Source: an uncultured Clostridia bacterium (lineage in GTDB: Bacteria; Bacillota; Clostridia; Lachnospirales; Lachnospiraceae). From it: DNA of 5,516 bases. The stretch is from NCBI GenBank assembly GCA_946614685.1, contig CAMOHF010000098.1:1-5516 (forward strand), written 5' to 3'. Position numbers and translations under genes: made by a program. The notes under the pieces are model-generated. The model ran no database searches and had not been told where the DNA came from. It worked only from the letters and a program-made list of their open reading frames with translations. The stretch's first letter is position 1, and each line of letters begins with the position of its first letter. Positions 1 to 5,516 of the stretch are shown piece by piece.

Positions 1-271
1 CAAACTCCGCATCAGTATCCGATACACCGTTTGGATCAAATCTCCATGATCCTGTCAATTCGCCTGTAACTTCGATTGACGGCGAGAATACAACTCCCGT
101 ATCCTCTCCATCTGCTCCAATAATCTCTGGATTGTCACCGTAGGTCATCCTGATGTCATTACCGTTCGTGGTGACCGCCGCTTTGGCCGGGATGTTCGGC
201 ACAAAGCAAAAAGCCATGACAAACGCAAGTAGCGTTGCTATGGCTCGTTTTAAGGTTCGTCGTGTTCCCAT
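1..271 (-). CDS. Secreted protein of unknown function, N-terminal part (runs off left edge)
   Basis: The reading frame opens at an ATG at 271 and stays open for 90 codons to the window edge, so the C-terminal part is missing. A good ribosome binding site (GGGAGGA, 279-285) lies 7 bases upstream, which supports this start. The protein begins with a classic Sec signal peptide: a basic stretch (MGTRRTLKRA), a hydrophobic core at about residues 11-26, and a signal peptidase I-like site AKA|A near residue 31. The mature part starts with VTTNGNDIRMTYGDNP, followed by an acidic, Ser/Thr/Gly-rich, beta-looking stretch without cysteine. A YGD motif early in the mature chain recalls bacterial Ig-like or MBG surface repeats, but this is too little to assign a family. 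It is probably exported or attached to the cell surface. It lies downstream of comEC on the same strand, with its own probable promoter in the gap. Existence is fairly sure; function is unknown. Confidence 0.85.
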   Translation of the reverse strand, partial: MGTRRTLKRAIATLLAFVMAFCFVPNIPAKAAVTTNGNDIRMTYGDNPEIIGADGEDTGVVFSPSIEVTGELTGSWRFDPNGVSDTDAEF

Positions 272-344
272 ACTACTGTCCTCCCTATCTTCATATTTCG
301 TGCAGGTATACTTACTTCATTTTGCACAAGTCTCCTTCTTTCAC

Positions 345-357
345 GGGCAATTTGCCC
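345..357 (-). promoter_or_regulatory. Short inverted repeat in the leader of the secreted-protein gene
   Basis: GGGCAA-A-TTGCCC is a perfect 6+6 dyad around one base. It sits about 8 bases downstream of the predicted transcription start at 365 and well before the ribosome binding site at 279-285. On DNA it could be an operator for a dimeric regulator. On RNA it could form a 4-5 bp hairpin at the 5' end, perhaps stabilising the transcript. It is not followed by a T-run on the - strand, so it does not look like a terminator. Function is inferred from position only. Confidence 0.35.
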
Positions 358-371
358 AAAAACGTATATCA

Positions 372-400
372 ATTTTACCATTTTTATACAAAATACACAA
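372..400 (-). promoter_or_regulatory. Probable sigma-A promoter of the secreted-protein gene (extended -10)
   Basis: Reading the - strand, TTGTGT (395-400) is followed after 17 bases by TAAAAT (372-377). A TG one base before the -10 makes an extended -10 (TGGTAAAAT), which would compensate for the weak -35 (3 of 6 matches). Predicted transcription start is near 365, giving a leader of about 94 bases before the ATG at 271. An alternative pair in the same AT-rich stretch, TTGTAT and TATACG, also has 17-base spacing. The -35 box begins only 4 bases past the comEC stop codon. Confidence 0.5.
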
Positions 401-404
401 GAGT

Positions 405-2486
405 TTATTCATCAATAAAAACCACAACCCCACCACTCTTATCGGTGCGGAGGATGGTTGTGGGTGTTTCAGAAAGTGCGGCGAGTAATTCCTTGTGTGG
501 ATGGCCGTAGGAATTCTTTGCCCCACAGGAGATGAGGCTTACGCTGTCGTCGGAAAGCAGATCGTAAAGTGCCGGGCAGACGGAGTTCTTCGATCCGTGA
601 TGTGGTACTTTCAGAAGTTCGACGGAACCCGAAGCGGGAAGATTGCCGGGAGAATCAAGCGCACAGTGAAGTCCCTCCGTCCCCGCGTCACCGGTGAAGA
701 CGGCATCAACGCTACCTGATTGATACCACAGGATGAGTGACGCATCATTCTTATCTCCTGAGGGAAGCGGGTCCACAGGCCCCAGGCAGGTAAATGTACT
801 CTCCCCGTTACTGATCACATCTCCGTCTCCCATATAGACCACCGGGACGCCTGCTGCCTGTGCCGTCCCAATAAGCTTCTCTGTCTCCCCATCTACCACG
901 ATACAGTCGGAAAGGACAATCGCTTTTATCGTAACGCCGGATAAATCTCCCTCCTCAAGTATCTCAATCAGACCGCTGATATGATCCGCGTCGGCATGTG
1001 TTACAAACCACGCATCGATCCGACTCACGCCGTAGTATCGAAGCGCCGGTGCAATCCCATATCTTCCGATTCCCTTTTCAGACGAAGATCCGCCGTCGAT
1101 CATAAAGCAACCACCTCCGTCGGCGCGAAGGAAGATTCCGTCGCCCTGTCCGACATCCATCATCAGAACCATCTCCTGCCGCCCGGAAGAGACAAGAATT
1201 CCAAACGAAGTCCAGAACAGGAAAGCTCCCGCCGAGACCATCAAAACGACCGTAAGAAATGACCTCCTGAATCTCACTACAATCACATGCCCCACCTTCA
1301 CCATTGCAAACAGGATTCCATACCACGCCACGAGATACCACAGTGAAAACTTTCCGGTCACGACATGGTGAAACGACAAGCGCAGATTCAAGCGACACAG
1401 CCACTCATAAAACATCAGCAGGTACTTGGCAGGAAGCAGAAATACCGATGCAAGCGGCATCGACACAAAAGAAACAAGAAGTCCGAGAAATCCGGAAATC
1501 ACAATCGGAGAAAGCAGAAGAACCACCGGCACATTGATCAATACACCGTAGGTAGGAATCTCGTAGTAGATATACAGTATCATTGGGGTCAACACCATAT
1601 TAAGTCCAAGTGTAAATACAATCTTCTTCGCGCGAGGCACGCGATCCGACCACCATCTTCCAAGGCATACGCCGAAGATTGCAGCAAATGACATCAACAC
1701 TCCGCCGTCATACATCCGCTCCGGCTTTAAAACCAACATAAGAAACAGCGCCACGGAAAGCGAGGTCAACATATCGTAATGACGTCCCGCAATCCGACCG
1801 ACGACCACGATTACCATCATGATCACTGCGCGAAGCGTTGCGGAACCCATGCCGGTCATTGCGGCATAGACCATTACAAATGCAACTGCAATTCCGGAAG
1901 CAGGAAACACCGGCACGCCGAGTTTCTCCAGAAGAAAAAGCAGCACTCCTGCCACCAGCGTGATATGAAGTGATGAGATGGCAAGCACGTGGGCGATTCC
2001 TCCCGTACGATACAATTCTCTGATATCTCGGTCGATACCCTTACGATTTCCCAAGAGAATTCCCGAAAGAAGAGATGCCGTTTTCTCGTCCGTTGCAGCA
2101 TAAAGCCGTTCCTCTGCCATATCCCGCACCCGACCAAGCTGAGGCAGAAGCGATGCATTCTCACTCCCGTACTTCTTTTCTCCCTTCCCGGTCACATAAA
2201 CTCTGAAAGAACAATTCTCACTCTCCGATACATTTGCCACCCTCTGAAGTGTATCGTAAGATGCCTCCTTCGTACCTCCGCCGTCCCACAGCACGCCCAC
2301 ATAGAAAAATCCTGCGCAAGCAAAAAGAGGCAAAAGTAAAACACTCTTGCCTCTGCGCATCAAAAGAAAGACACCAAAAACGAGTGCTGCGACAAGCATC
2401 GCAAGCACACGGTCGCTACGGGAAAGTACGCATGCTACCTCTCCAAGTGCAAACGATACCATCGCCAAAAACAGCGGTCTTTTCAT
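405..2486 (-). CDS. comEC: ComEC/Rec2-family DNA uptake channel with C-terminal metallo-beta-lactamase domain
   Basis: Predicted 693-residue polytopic membrane protein that in naturally competent bacteria forms the channel for single-stranded DNA entry. Hydrophobic segments lie near residues 5-65. A short soluble stretch follows (about 70-160), then the Competence domain (about 135-410) with ILLGNRKGIDRDIRELY, HVLAISSLH (166-174) and many further membrane segments. The C-terminal metallo-beta-lactamase domain (about 438-690) keeps all expected motifs: DVGQGD (444-449), HADADH (497-502), TGDAG with Asp600, VPHHGSKNS (His629/His630) and NSYGHP (658-663). The nuclease-like site therefore looks intact. 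Oddities: the OB-fold (DUF4131) region is nearly absent, with no NPG-x-FD motif, and the protein is about 80 residues shorter than Bacillus ComEC; AISGLH reads AISSLH. The start is supported by AAGGAG (2491-2496), only 4 bases upstream. It follows the lipoprotein gene by 17 bases, so co-transcription is likely. No comEA is visible. Family assignment is very sure; competence function is inferred. Confidence 0.96.
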   Translation of the reverse strand: MKRPLFLAMVSFALGEVACVLSRSDRVLAMLVAALVFGVFLLMRRGKSVLLLPLFACAGFFYVGVLWDGGGTKEASYDTLQRVANVSESENCSFRVYVTGKGEKKYGSENASLLPQLGRVRDMAEERLYAATDEKTASLLSGILLGNRKGIDRDIRELYRTGGIAHVLAISSLHITLVAGVLLFLLEKLGVPVFPASGIAVAFVMVYAAMTGMGSATLRAVIMMVIVVVGRIAGRHYDMLTSLSVALFLMLVLKPERMYDGGVLMSFAAIFGVCLGRWWSDRVPRAKKIVFTLGLNMVLTPMILYIYYEIPTYGVLINVPVVLLLSPIVISGFLGLLVSFVSMPLASVFLLPAKYLLMFYEWLCRLNLRLSFHHVVTGKFSLWYLVAWYGILFAMVKVGHVIVVRFRRSFLTVVLMVSAGAFLFWTSFGILVSSGRQEMVLMMDVGQGDGIFLRADGGGCFMIDGGSSSEKGIGRYGIAPALRYYGVSRIDAWFVTHADADHISGLIEILEEGDLSGVTIKAIVLSDCIVVDGETEKLIGTAQAAGVPVVYMGDGDVISNGESTFTCLGPVDPLPSGDKNDASLILWYQSGSVDAVFTGDAGTEGLHCALDSPGNLPASGSVELLKVPHHGSKNSVCPALYDLLSDDSVSLISCGAKNSYGHPHKELLAALSETPTTILRTDKSGGVVVFIDE

Positions 2487-2503
2487 AAATCTCCTTATTC
2501 AGT

Positions 2504-3409
2504 TTATTCTTCCTTCAGTATCGCGGAATTAAATACCAACGGCTCCGAGAGCACTACCGTGTCATGGAAGGTTGAAACAGTCTCGCCGTCCACCGTAATC
2601 CTCACGTAGGAAACGCTGTCCGACAGTGTGTAAACGGAATTAACGATTGAGTAAACAACCGACTCCGGCGTGTGCCCGGACACCTCGGACAGGAAGTCAT
2701 CGGACAGATCGAGATTCAACGTATCTCTGGTCTGGCTCACGGAATTGACCTTGGTGCTTCTCGGTATGGTTCCCGTTGCAGCAAGGTGGTCGATCAAGAG
2801 TTCCTCCATGGACTCATCGGGGGTCGGATAGATACGTACGGACTTTTCAACAAGTGTCGCTCCGTCCGCACCGGCCTCATACACGCGAACGGTTCGCGGA
2901 TTGTATCTGTCGTATGCATCACCGTCGCTGTCATAATAGTAAACCGATGATCTCGTAAAGATCTCTTCGGATAGCTTTTCTCCGAGTTCACTCGTCCTTG
3001 TCAGGCTGATGGTCTCAATCTCCGGCAGCTGGAACAGTGTCTCCGTGATTGCCGCGGCAAGAAGCACCCTGCTCTCCACTGACGCATCCTCCTGCACCAC
3101 GATGGTCAGAGCGAGATTGTTATCCTCTCCCAGCATGTAGGTGTAGGATGTAAACTGATTGTCACAGGCCGTAACAAGCTCCGTCAGGAGTTCTTCCACC
3201 GACTGGGTCAGATTATCCGGCGTCCTCAAGCGATACGTCTGCTCTCTTTTCTCCACGCGAAGCCCTTCGGGATGATAGATATTTAATTCGCCGTTTTCAT
3301 TCTCAACCTTGTCCTGCTTTTTTTCCGCGGTTCCGATTCCGGGAAACGTGCATGCACTAAGCGCCGCCGATAGGGCAAGGAGGAGAAGAAGGAGTTTCAT
3401 CTTTTTCAT
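2504..3409 (-). CDS. GerMN-domain lipoprotein
   Basis: A 301-residue predicted lipoprotein. The chosen start (ATG at 3409) gives a lipoprotein signal peptide MKKMKLLLLLLALSAALSAC with a lipobox LSAC and lipidated Cys20. It also has an AGGAGG (3416-3421) 6 bases upstream. The frame is open to 3508, but a start there would bury the signal peptide and overlap the kinase by about 98 bases, so it is rejected. The C-terminal half (about 172-290) fits the GerMN domain: EELLIDHLAATGTIPRSTKV, LNLDLSDDF (231-239), then VVYSIVNSVYTLSDSVSYVRITVDGE. Residues 40-140 look like a second, degenerate copy of the same fold. GerMN domains occur in the spore germination protein GerM and in lipoproteins such as LpqB, which partners a sensor kinase in actinobacteria; that precedent makes a kinase-accessory role plausible here, but this is inference. 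It lies one base after the kinase stop and 17 bases before comEC. Confidence 0.92.
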   Translation of the reverse strand: MKKMKLLLLLLALSAALSACTFPGIGTAEKKQDKVENENGELNIYHPEGLRVEKREQTYRLRTPDNLTQSVEELLTELVTACDNQFTSYTYMLGEDNNLALTIVVQEDASVESRVLLAAAITETLFQLPEIETISLTRTSELGEKLSEEIFTRSSVYYYDSDGDAYDRYNPRTVRVYEAGADGATLVEKSVRIYPTPDESMEELLIDHLAATGTIPRSTKVNSVSQTRDTLNLDLSDDFLSEVSGHTPESVVYSIVNSVYTLSDSVSYVRITVDGETVSTFHDTVVLSEPLVFNSAILKEE

Positions 3410-3410
3410 C

Positions 3411-4895
3411 TTATTCCTCCTCTGCATACCGAAGCGGGATCTTGATGGTAAATGTGGTTCCCTGCCCGGATTCACTGTACAGTTTGATGGATCCGTGATG
3501 CATGGCAATTACATTTCTCGTAATGGCAAGACCAAGTCCCGTGCCTCCCGTATCCCGACTTCTCGCCTTGTCGACACGGTAGAACCTGTCAAAGACACGA
3601 TCCTTGCAGTCATCCGGTATACCCACGCCTGAATCCGCCACCTTCACATGAAAGAATTTGTGATCGGCATTTAGCGTGACCTTCACAAAACCGTGATCCA
3701 CATTGTATTTGACTGCATTCTCGATGATATTGGTTAAAGCGAGTGACAGTTTCACCTCATCCACGGCGGCTGTCACCTCACGGTAACTCTCGTAGGTAAT
3801 CTCGATGGAACGCTCCTCAGCGATGGGTGTCACGCGCTTTAGGATTACATCGATCAGGTTGTTGATATCAACCTCCTCAATGTTCATCTCCGTAGATTGA
3901 CGATCCGTACGAACCAGGGTAAGGAGGTCCGTGATGATCTTACTCTCGCGATCGATCTCCTCGACGATATCAGTCATGAATTCCTTGTACATGGGCAGAT
4001 CCGCATCCTCGTTGGATACAAGTGAATCCGCAAGCACCTTCATCGAAGTGATGGGCGTCTTTAACTCATGGGACACATTGGATACGAATTCCTGTCTGGT
4101 GGAGTCAAGCGTCATCATCCTTCGGATGATCTCATTGTAATTGGCGGTCAGTACCCGCATCTCCTTGAACCCGCGCACGGGCATATTGTCATCGAGGCGT
4201 CCGAGCTTCGCCGTCTCGAGCTGTCTGTTCACGCGCTTGATCCCGTGCACGCTAACGCCCGAAACCAGAATGCCGACTGCGACACTGGCAAGCAGGATGA
4301 CAGCAAGTACAAAGATTGCGCGTCGCTCCAGTGCCTTCTTTACGCTTTCGAGTCCGTTGGTCCTGCCCTGCAGTATCAGAACGCCGTAAACCTGATTGCC
4401 GCTTTTTACCTGACGGATGTAGTGCAGGTCGTGTCCTTTCTCATGGAAAACATAGGGCTTTACGCCCGTCATCACACGCATGATATCCTCGCTTATGATA
4501 TAAGCGCCGCGATTACCGGCAAAGGTATCCGCCACCACGCGATAGTTCGTATCCACGACGATTACTCTTCCCTGCTTCTCCGTTGCGATCGACTCGATCA
4601 TATCGGACAGATCCACCGGTTCGGTTACGGAAAATGCGTTGTCGGCAAGTTTGCCTGCAAGCAGTTCTCCCTGCTGGCTTAAGTTTTCTTTTACATTCTC
4701 CTTGTAGTGATCCGCATAGGACAGGTTCATAAACCAGGCGTAGACGATCAGCAGCACGGTGCTTACGGCCACCATCATAAACATGATAAAAAAACGCATG
4801 GAGAAACTCGCCCGCTCTGCTTTGGACTTCTTCTCCCTGACCGGTTTTTTCTCTTTGATTCTTTTGTTTTTCTCTTTCTTCTCTTTTTCCTTCAT
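3411..4895 (-). CDS. Membrane sensor histidine kinase (WalK/PhoR-like, HisKA type)
   Basis: A complete 494-residue two-component sensor kinase. Order: a charged cytoplasmic tail (1-33) rich in Lys and Glu; TM1 (about 35-57); an extracellular sensor domain (about 58-190) with VIVVDTNYRVVAD, similar in style to the PAS/Cache-like sensor of WalK; TM2 (about 192-212); HAMP (about 213-265); HisKA with SHELKTPITSMK and phospho-acceptor His276; then the ATPase domain with N-box NIIENAVKYN (389-398), G1 DSGVGI (421-426), F-box FDRF (435-438) and G2 GGTGLGL (450-456). All catalytic motifs are present, so it should be an active autokinase. The extracellular signal is unknown. No response regulator gene adjoins it: upstream is the divergent add gene. 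The next gene encodes a lipoprotein, a plausible extracellular accessory. The ATG at 4895 has no Shine-Dalgarno and lies at the predicted transcript start; an in-frame TGA 12 bases upstream of the ATG rules out a longer start. Met33 (MRFF) is an alternative start but also lacks a ribosome binding site. Confidence 0.96.
   Translation of the reverse strand: MKEKEKKEKNKRIKEKKPVREKKSKAERASFSMRFFIMFMMVAVSTVLLIVYAWFMNLSYADHYKENVKENLSQQGELLAGKLADNAFSVTEPVDLSDMIESIATEKQGRVIVVDTNYRVVADTFAGNRGAYIISEDIMRVMTGVKPYVFHEKGHDLHYIRQVKSGNQVYGVLILQGRTNGLESVKKALERRAIFVLAVILLASVAVGILVSGVSVHGIKRVNRQLETAKLGRLDDNMPVRGFKEMRVLTANYNEIIRRMMTLDSTRQEFVSNVSHELKTPITSMKVLADSLVSNEDADLPMYKEFMTDIVEEIDRESKIITDLLTLVRTDRQSTEMNIEEVDINNLIDVILKRVTPIAEERSIEITYESYREVTAAVDEVKLSLALTNIIENAVKYNVDHGFVKVTLNADHKFFHVKVADSGVGIPDDCKDRVFDRFYRVDKARSRDTGGTGLGLAITRNVIAMHHGSIKLYSESGQGTTFTIKIPLRYAEEE
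3416..3421 (-). promoter_or_regulatory. Ribosome binding site of the lipoprotein gene, inside the kinase gene
   Basis: A full AGGAGG lies within the last Glu codons of the kinase. The kinase stop and lipoprotein start read TAA-G-ATG, with a 6-base spacer from AGGAGG to the ATG. This decides the start at 3409 over the upstream in-frame start at 3508 and suggests translational coupling of the two genes. Confidence 0.85.
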
Positions 4896-4896
4896 G

Positions 4897-4925
4897 TTGA
4901 TAGAATATCACTTTTAAGATACAAT
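4897..4925 (+). promoter_or_regulatory. Probable sigma-A promoter of add
   Basis: TTGATA (4897-4902) and TACAAT (4920-4925) are separated by 17 bases, each matching 5 of 6 consensus positions. Predicted transcription start is near 4932, leaving a leader of about 17 bases that just accommodates the ribosome binding site. It overlaps the divergent kinase promoter almost completely. Confidence 0.7.
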
Positions 4926-4930
4926 GTAAA
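4902..4930 (-). promoter_or_regulatory. Probable sigma-A promoter of the kinase-lipoprotein-comEC operon
   Basis: On the - strand TTTACA (4925-4930, 5 of 6 matches to TTGACA) is followed after exactly 17 bases by TATTCT (4902-4907, 4 of 6 matches to TATAAT). Only six bases (ATCAAC, 4896-4901) separate the -10 from the kinase ATG, so the predicted start point is the A of that ATG. The boxes share bases with the opposing add promoter. Assignment rests on consensus matching only. Confidence 0.6.
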
Positions 4931-4933
4931 CAA

Positions 4934-4939
4934 AAGGAG
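4934..4939 (+). promoter_or_regulatory. Ribosome binding site of add
   Basis: AAGGAG lies 9 bases before the ATG at 4949. It fixes the add start codon and contrasts with the kinase start on the other strand, which has none. Confidence 0.85.
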
Positions 4940-4948
4940 TGCTGTGAA

Positions 4949-5516
4949 ATGGAGATAAAAGATTTCCCGAAAATCGATCTGCACTGTCACTTAGACGGTT
5001 CTCTTTCGCCTGCGTGGATTGCTTCCGCACTTGATATTCCGTGCGATGATGCCCTCCGTGAAAAACTGCAGGCGCCCGTGCGCTGTGCTTCGCTTGCCGA
5101 ATACCTGACGCGTTTTGATCTTCCGCTCTCCGCGCTCACCACGGCGGAGCGCTTTGCATCCGCTGTTGAGGATGTTCTGGCACAGGCCGCCGCCGAGCAT
5201 ATTGTCTACACGGAAATCCGCTTTGCACCCATGCTTTCTGTCCGGGAAGATCTACGTGTGGAGGCGATCGCCGAAGGTGCAATCGAAGGACTCCGTCGCG
5301 GCACCGAAGCGTACGACATCAAAGCCGGTCTCATCTTCTGCGCCATGCGCCATATGTCCGAAAAAGAGAATCTTGCCGTGCTCGAATTAACGCGCAGATA
5401 CCTCGGGCAGGGTGTTGTCGGATTTGACATCGCAGGGGACGAAGCCGCCTTCGGAAACGAACGATTCGCCGATCTCTTCAAAAAGGCAAGGGCATACGAT
5501 ATTCCCTTCACCATCC
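4949..5516 (+). CDS. add: Adenosine deaminase, N-terminal part (runs off right edge)
   Basis: The frame is open for 189 codons from the ATG at 4949 to the window edge, about 55-60% of a typical protein of 330-350 residues. It matches the amidohydrolase-superfamily adenosine deaminases, which convert adenosine (or deoxyadenosine) to inosine and ammonia in cytosolic purine salvage. Visible family motifs are KIDLHCHLDGSL (residues 8-19), with metal ligands His12 and His14 and Asp16 in the substrate pocket, EIRFAP (89-94), and GFDIAGDE (158-165). The sequence ends at PFTI, just before the expected HAGE motif, so the remaining zinc ligand and catalytic Glu lie outside. The related adenine deaminase and AMP-deaminase-like branches are less likely because HLDGS and GxDxAGDE are typical of adenosine deaminases, but substrate is not proven. 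It has its own promoter and ribosome binding site and is divergent from the kinase operon. No functional link to that operon is evident beyond the shared promoter DNA. Confidence 0.94.
   Translation, partial: MEIKDFPKIDLHCHLDGSLSPAWIASALDIPCDDALREKLQAPVRCASLAEYLTRFDLPLSALTTAERFASAVEDVLAQAAAEHIVYTEIRFAPMLSVREDLRVEAIAEGAIEGLRRGTEAYDIKAGLIFCAMRHMSEKENLAVLELTRRYLGQGVVGFDIAGDEAAFGNERFADLFKKARAYDIPFTI

Noticed and set aside
345..357. Inverted repeat as an intrinsic terminator of comEC
   Set aside because: On the - strand it is followed by GTGAAAG rather than a T-run, and it lies downstream of a probable promoter.
289..365. Possible cyclic-di-GMP (GEMM) riboswitch in the leader, suggested by GGGCAAA and a secreted downstream protein
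   Set aside because: The second conserved block (GACGCAAAGCC-like) and the tetraloop-receptor pairing are missing. The leader is also too short for the full fold.
153..719. Several + strand open frames opposite the secreted-protein gene and the comEC 3' end
   Set aside because: They are antisense to well-supported genes, lack ribosome binding sites and show no recognisable protein features.
3410..3508. Upstream in-frame extension of the lipoprotein gene to a start at 3508
   Set aside because: It would place 33 residues before a perfect lipoprotein signal peptide, overlap the kinase by about 98 bases and ignore the AGGAGG at 3416-3421.
4068..4682. 204-codon + strand open frame antisense to the kinase
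   Set aside because: It lies wholly within the kinase coding region. Its translation is rich in His and Tyr and resembles no family, as expected for a complement-strand shadow, and no ribosome binding site supports it.
4513..4911. 132-codon - strand open frame starting with GTG near 4911
   Set aside because: It is a shifted-frame shadow of the kinase gene with Arg/Gly-rich low-complexity translation, no domain and no ribosome binding site.
1..5516. Mobile elements, CRISPR arrays, tRNA or rRNA genes, defence systems
   Set aside because: No transposase, integrase, regularly spaced repeat, attachment site or RNA-gene signature was seen; the coding content is ordinary chromosomal type with uniform codon style.

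Overview
The window looks like a chromosomal segment of a low-to-moderate GC Gram-positive anaerobe of the class Clostridia, most likely Lachnospiraceae or a relative. This is an inference from the strong AGGAGG-type ribosome binding sites, the protein style (WalK/PhoR-like kinase, GerMN lipoprotein, clostridial-type adenosine deaminase) and the secretion signal of the leftmost gene. No rRNA, tRNA, mobile element or CRISPR array is visible, and the species cannot be named from this sequence.

Layout from right to left. At the right edge, on the + strand, is the first half of an adenosine deaminase gene (4949 to the edge). Divergent from it, on the - strand, runs a tight three-gene cluster: a membrane sensor histidine kinase (4895-3411), a GerMN-domain lipoprotein (3409-2504, one base after the kinase stop) and a ComEC/Rec2 DNA-uptake channel with a C-terminal metallo-beta-lactamase domain (2486-405, 17 bases further on). 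After a 133-base gap comes the 5' end of a secreted protein of unknown function (271 to the left edge), which has its own probable promoter.

How the genes may work together. The kinase, lipoprotein and ComEC are packed like one transcription unit, so an envelope sensor, a lipoprotein displayed on the outer face of the membrane and a DNA-translocation channel are probably co-expressed. No response regulator lies next to the kinase inside the window; the place where one would be expected is taken by the divergent add gene.

The most notable points are: (1) the 53-base add/kinase intergenic region, where two good sigma-A-type promoters face opposite ways and occupy almost the same bases; (2) the kinase promoter is placed so that its predicted transcript starts on the A of the ATG and no Shine-Dalgarno is present, which suggests a leaderless mRNA; (3) ComEC appears to lack most of the OB-fold (DUF4131) region and its usual NPG-x-FD motif, and carries AISSLH instead of AISGLH, while its nuclease-like metal-binding motifs are intact. 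None of this amounts to a clearly new system, but the gene combination and promoter architecture are worth checking.
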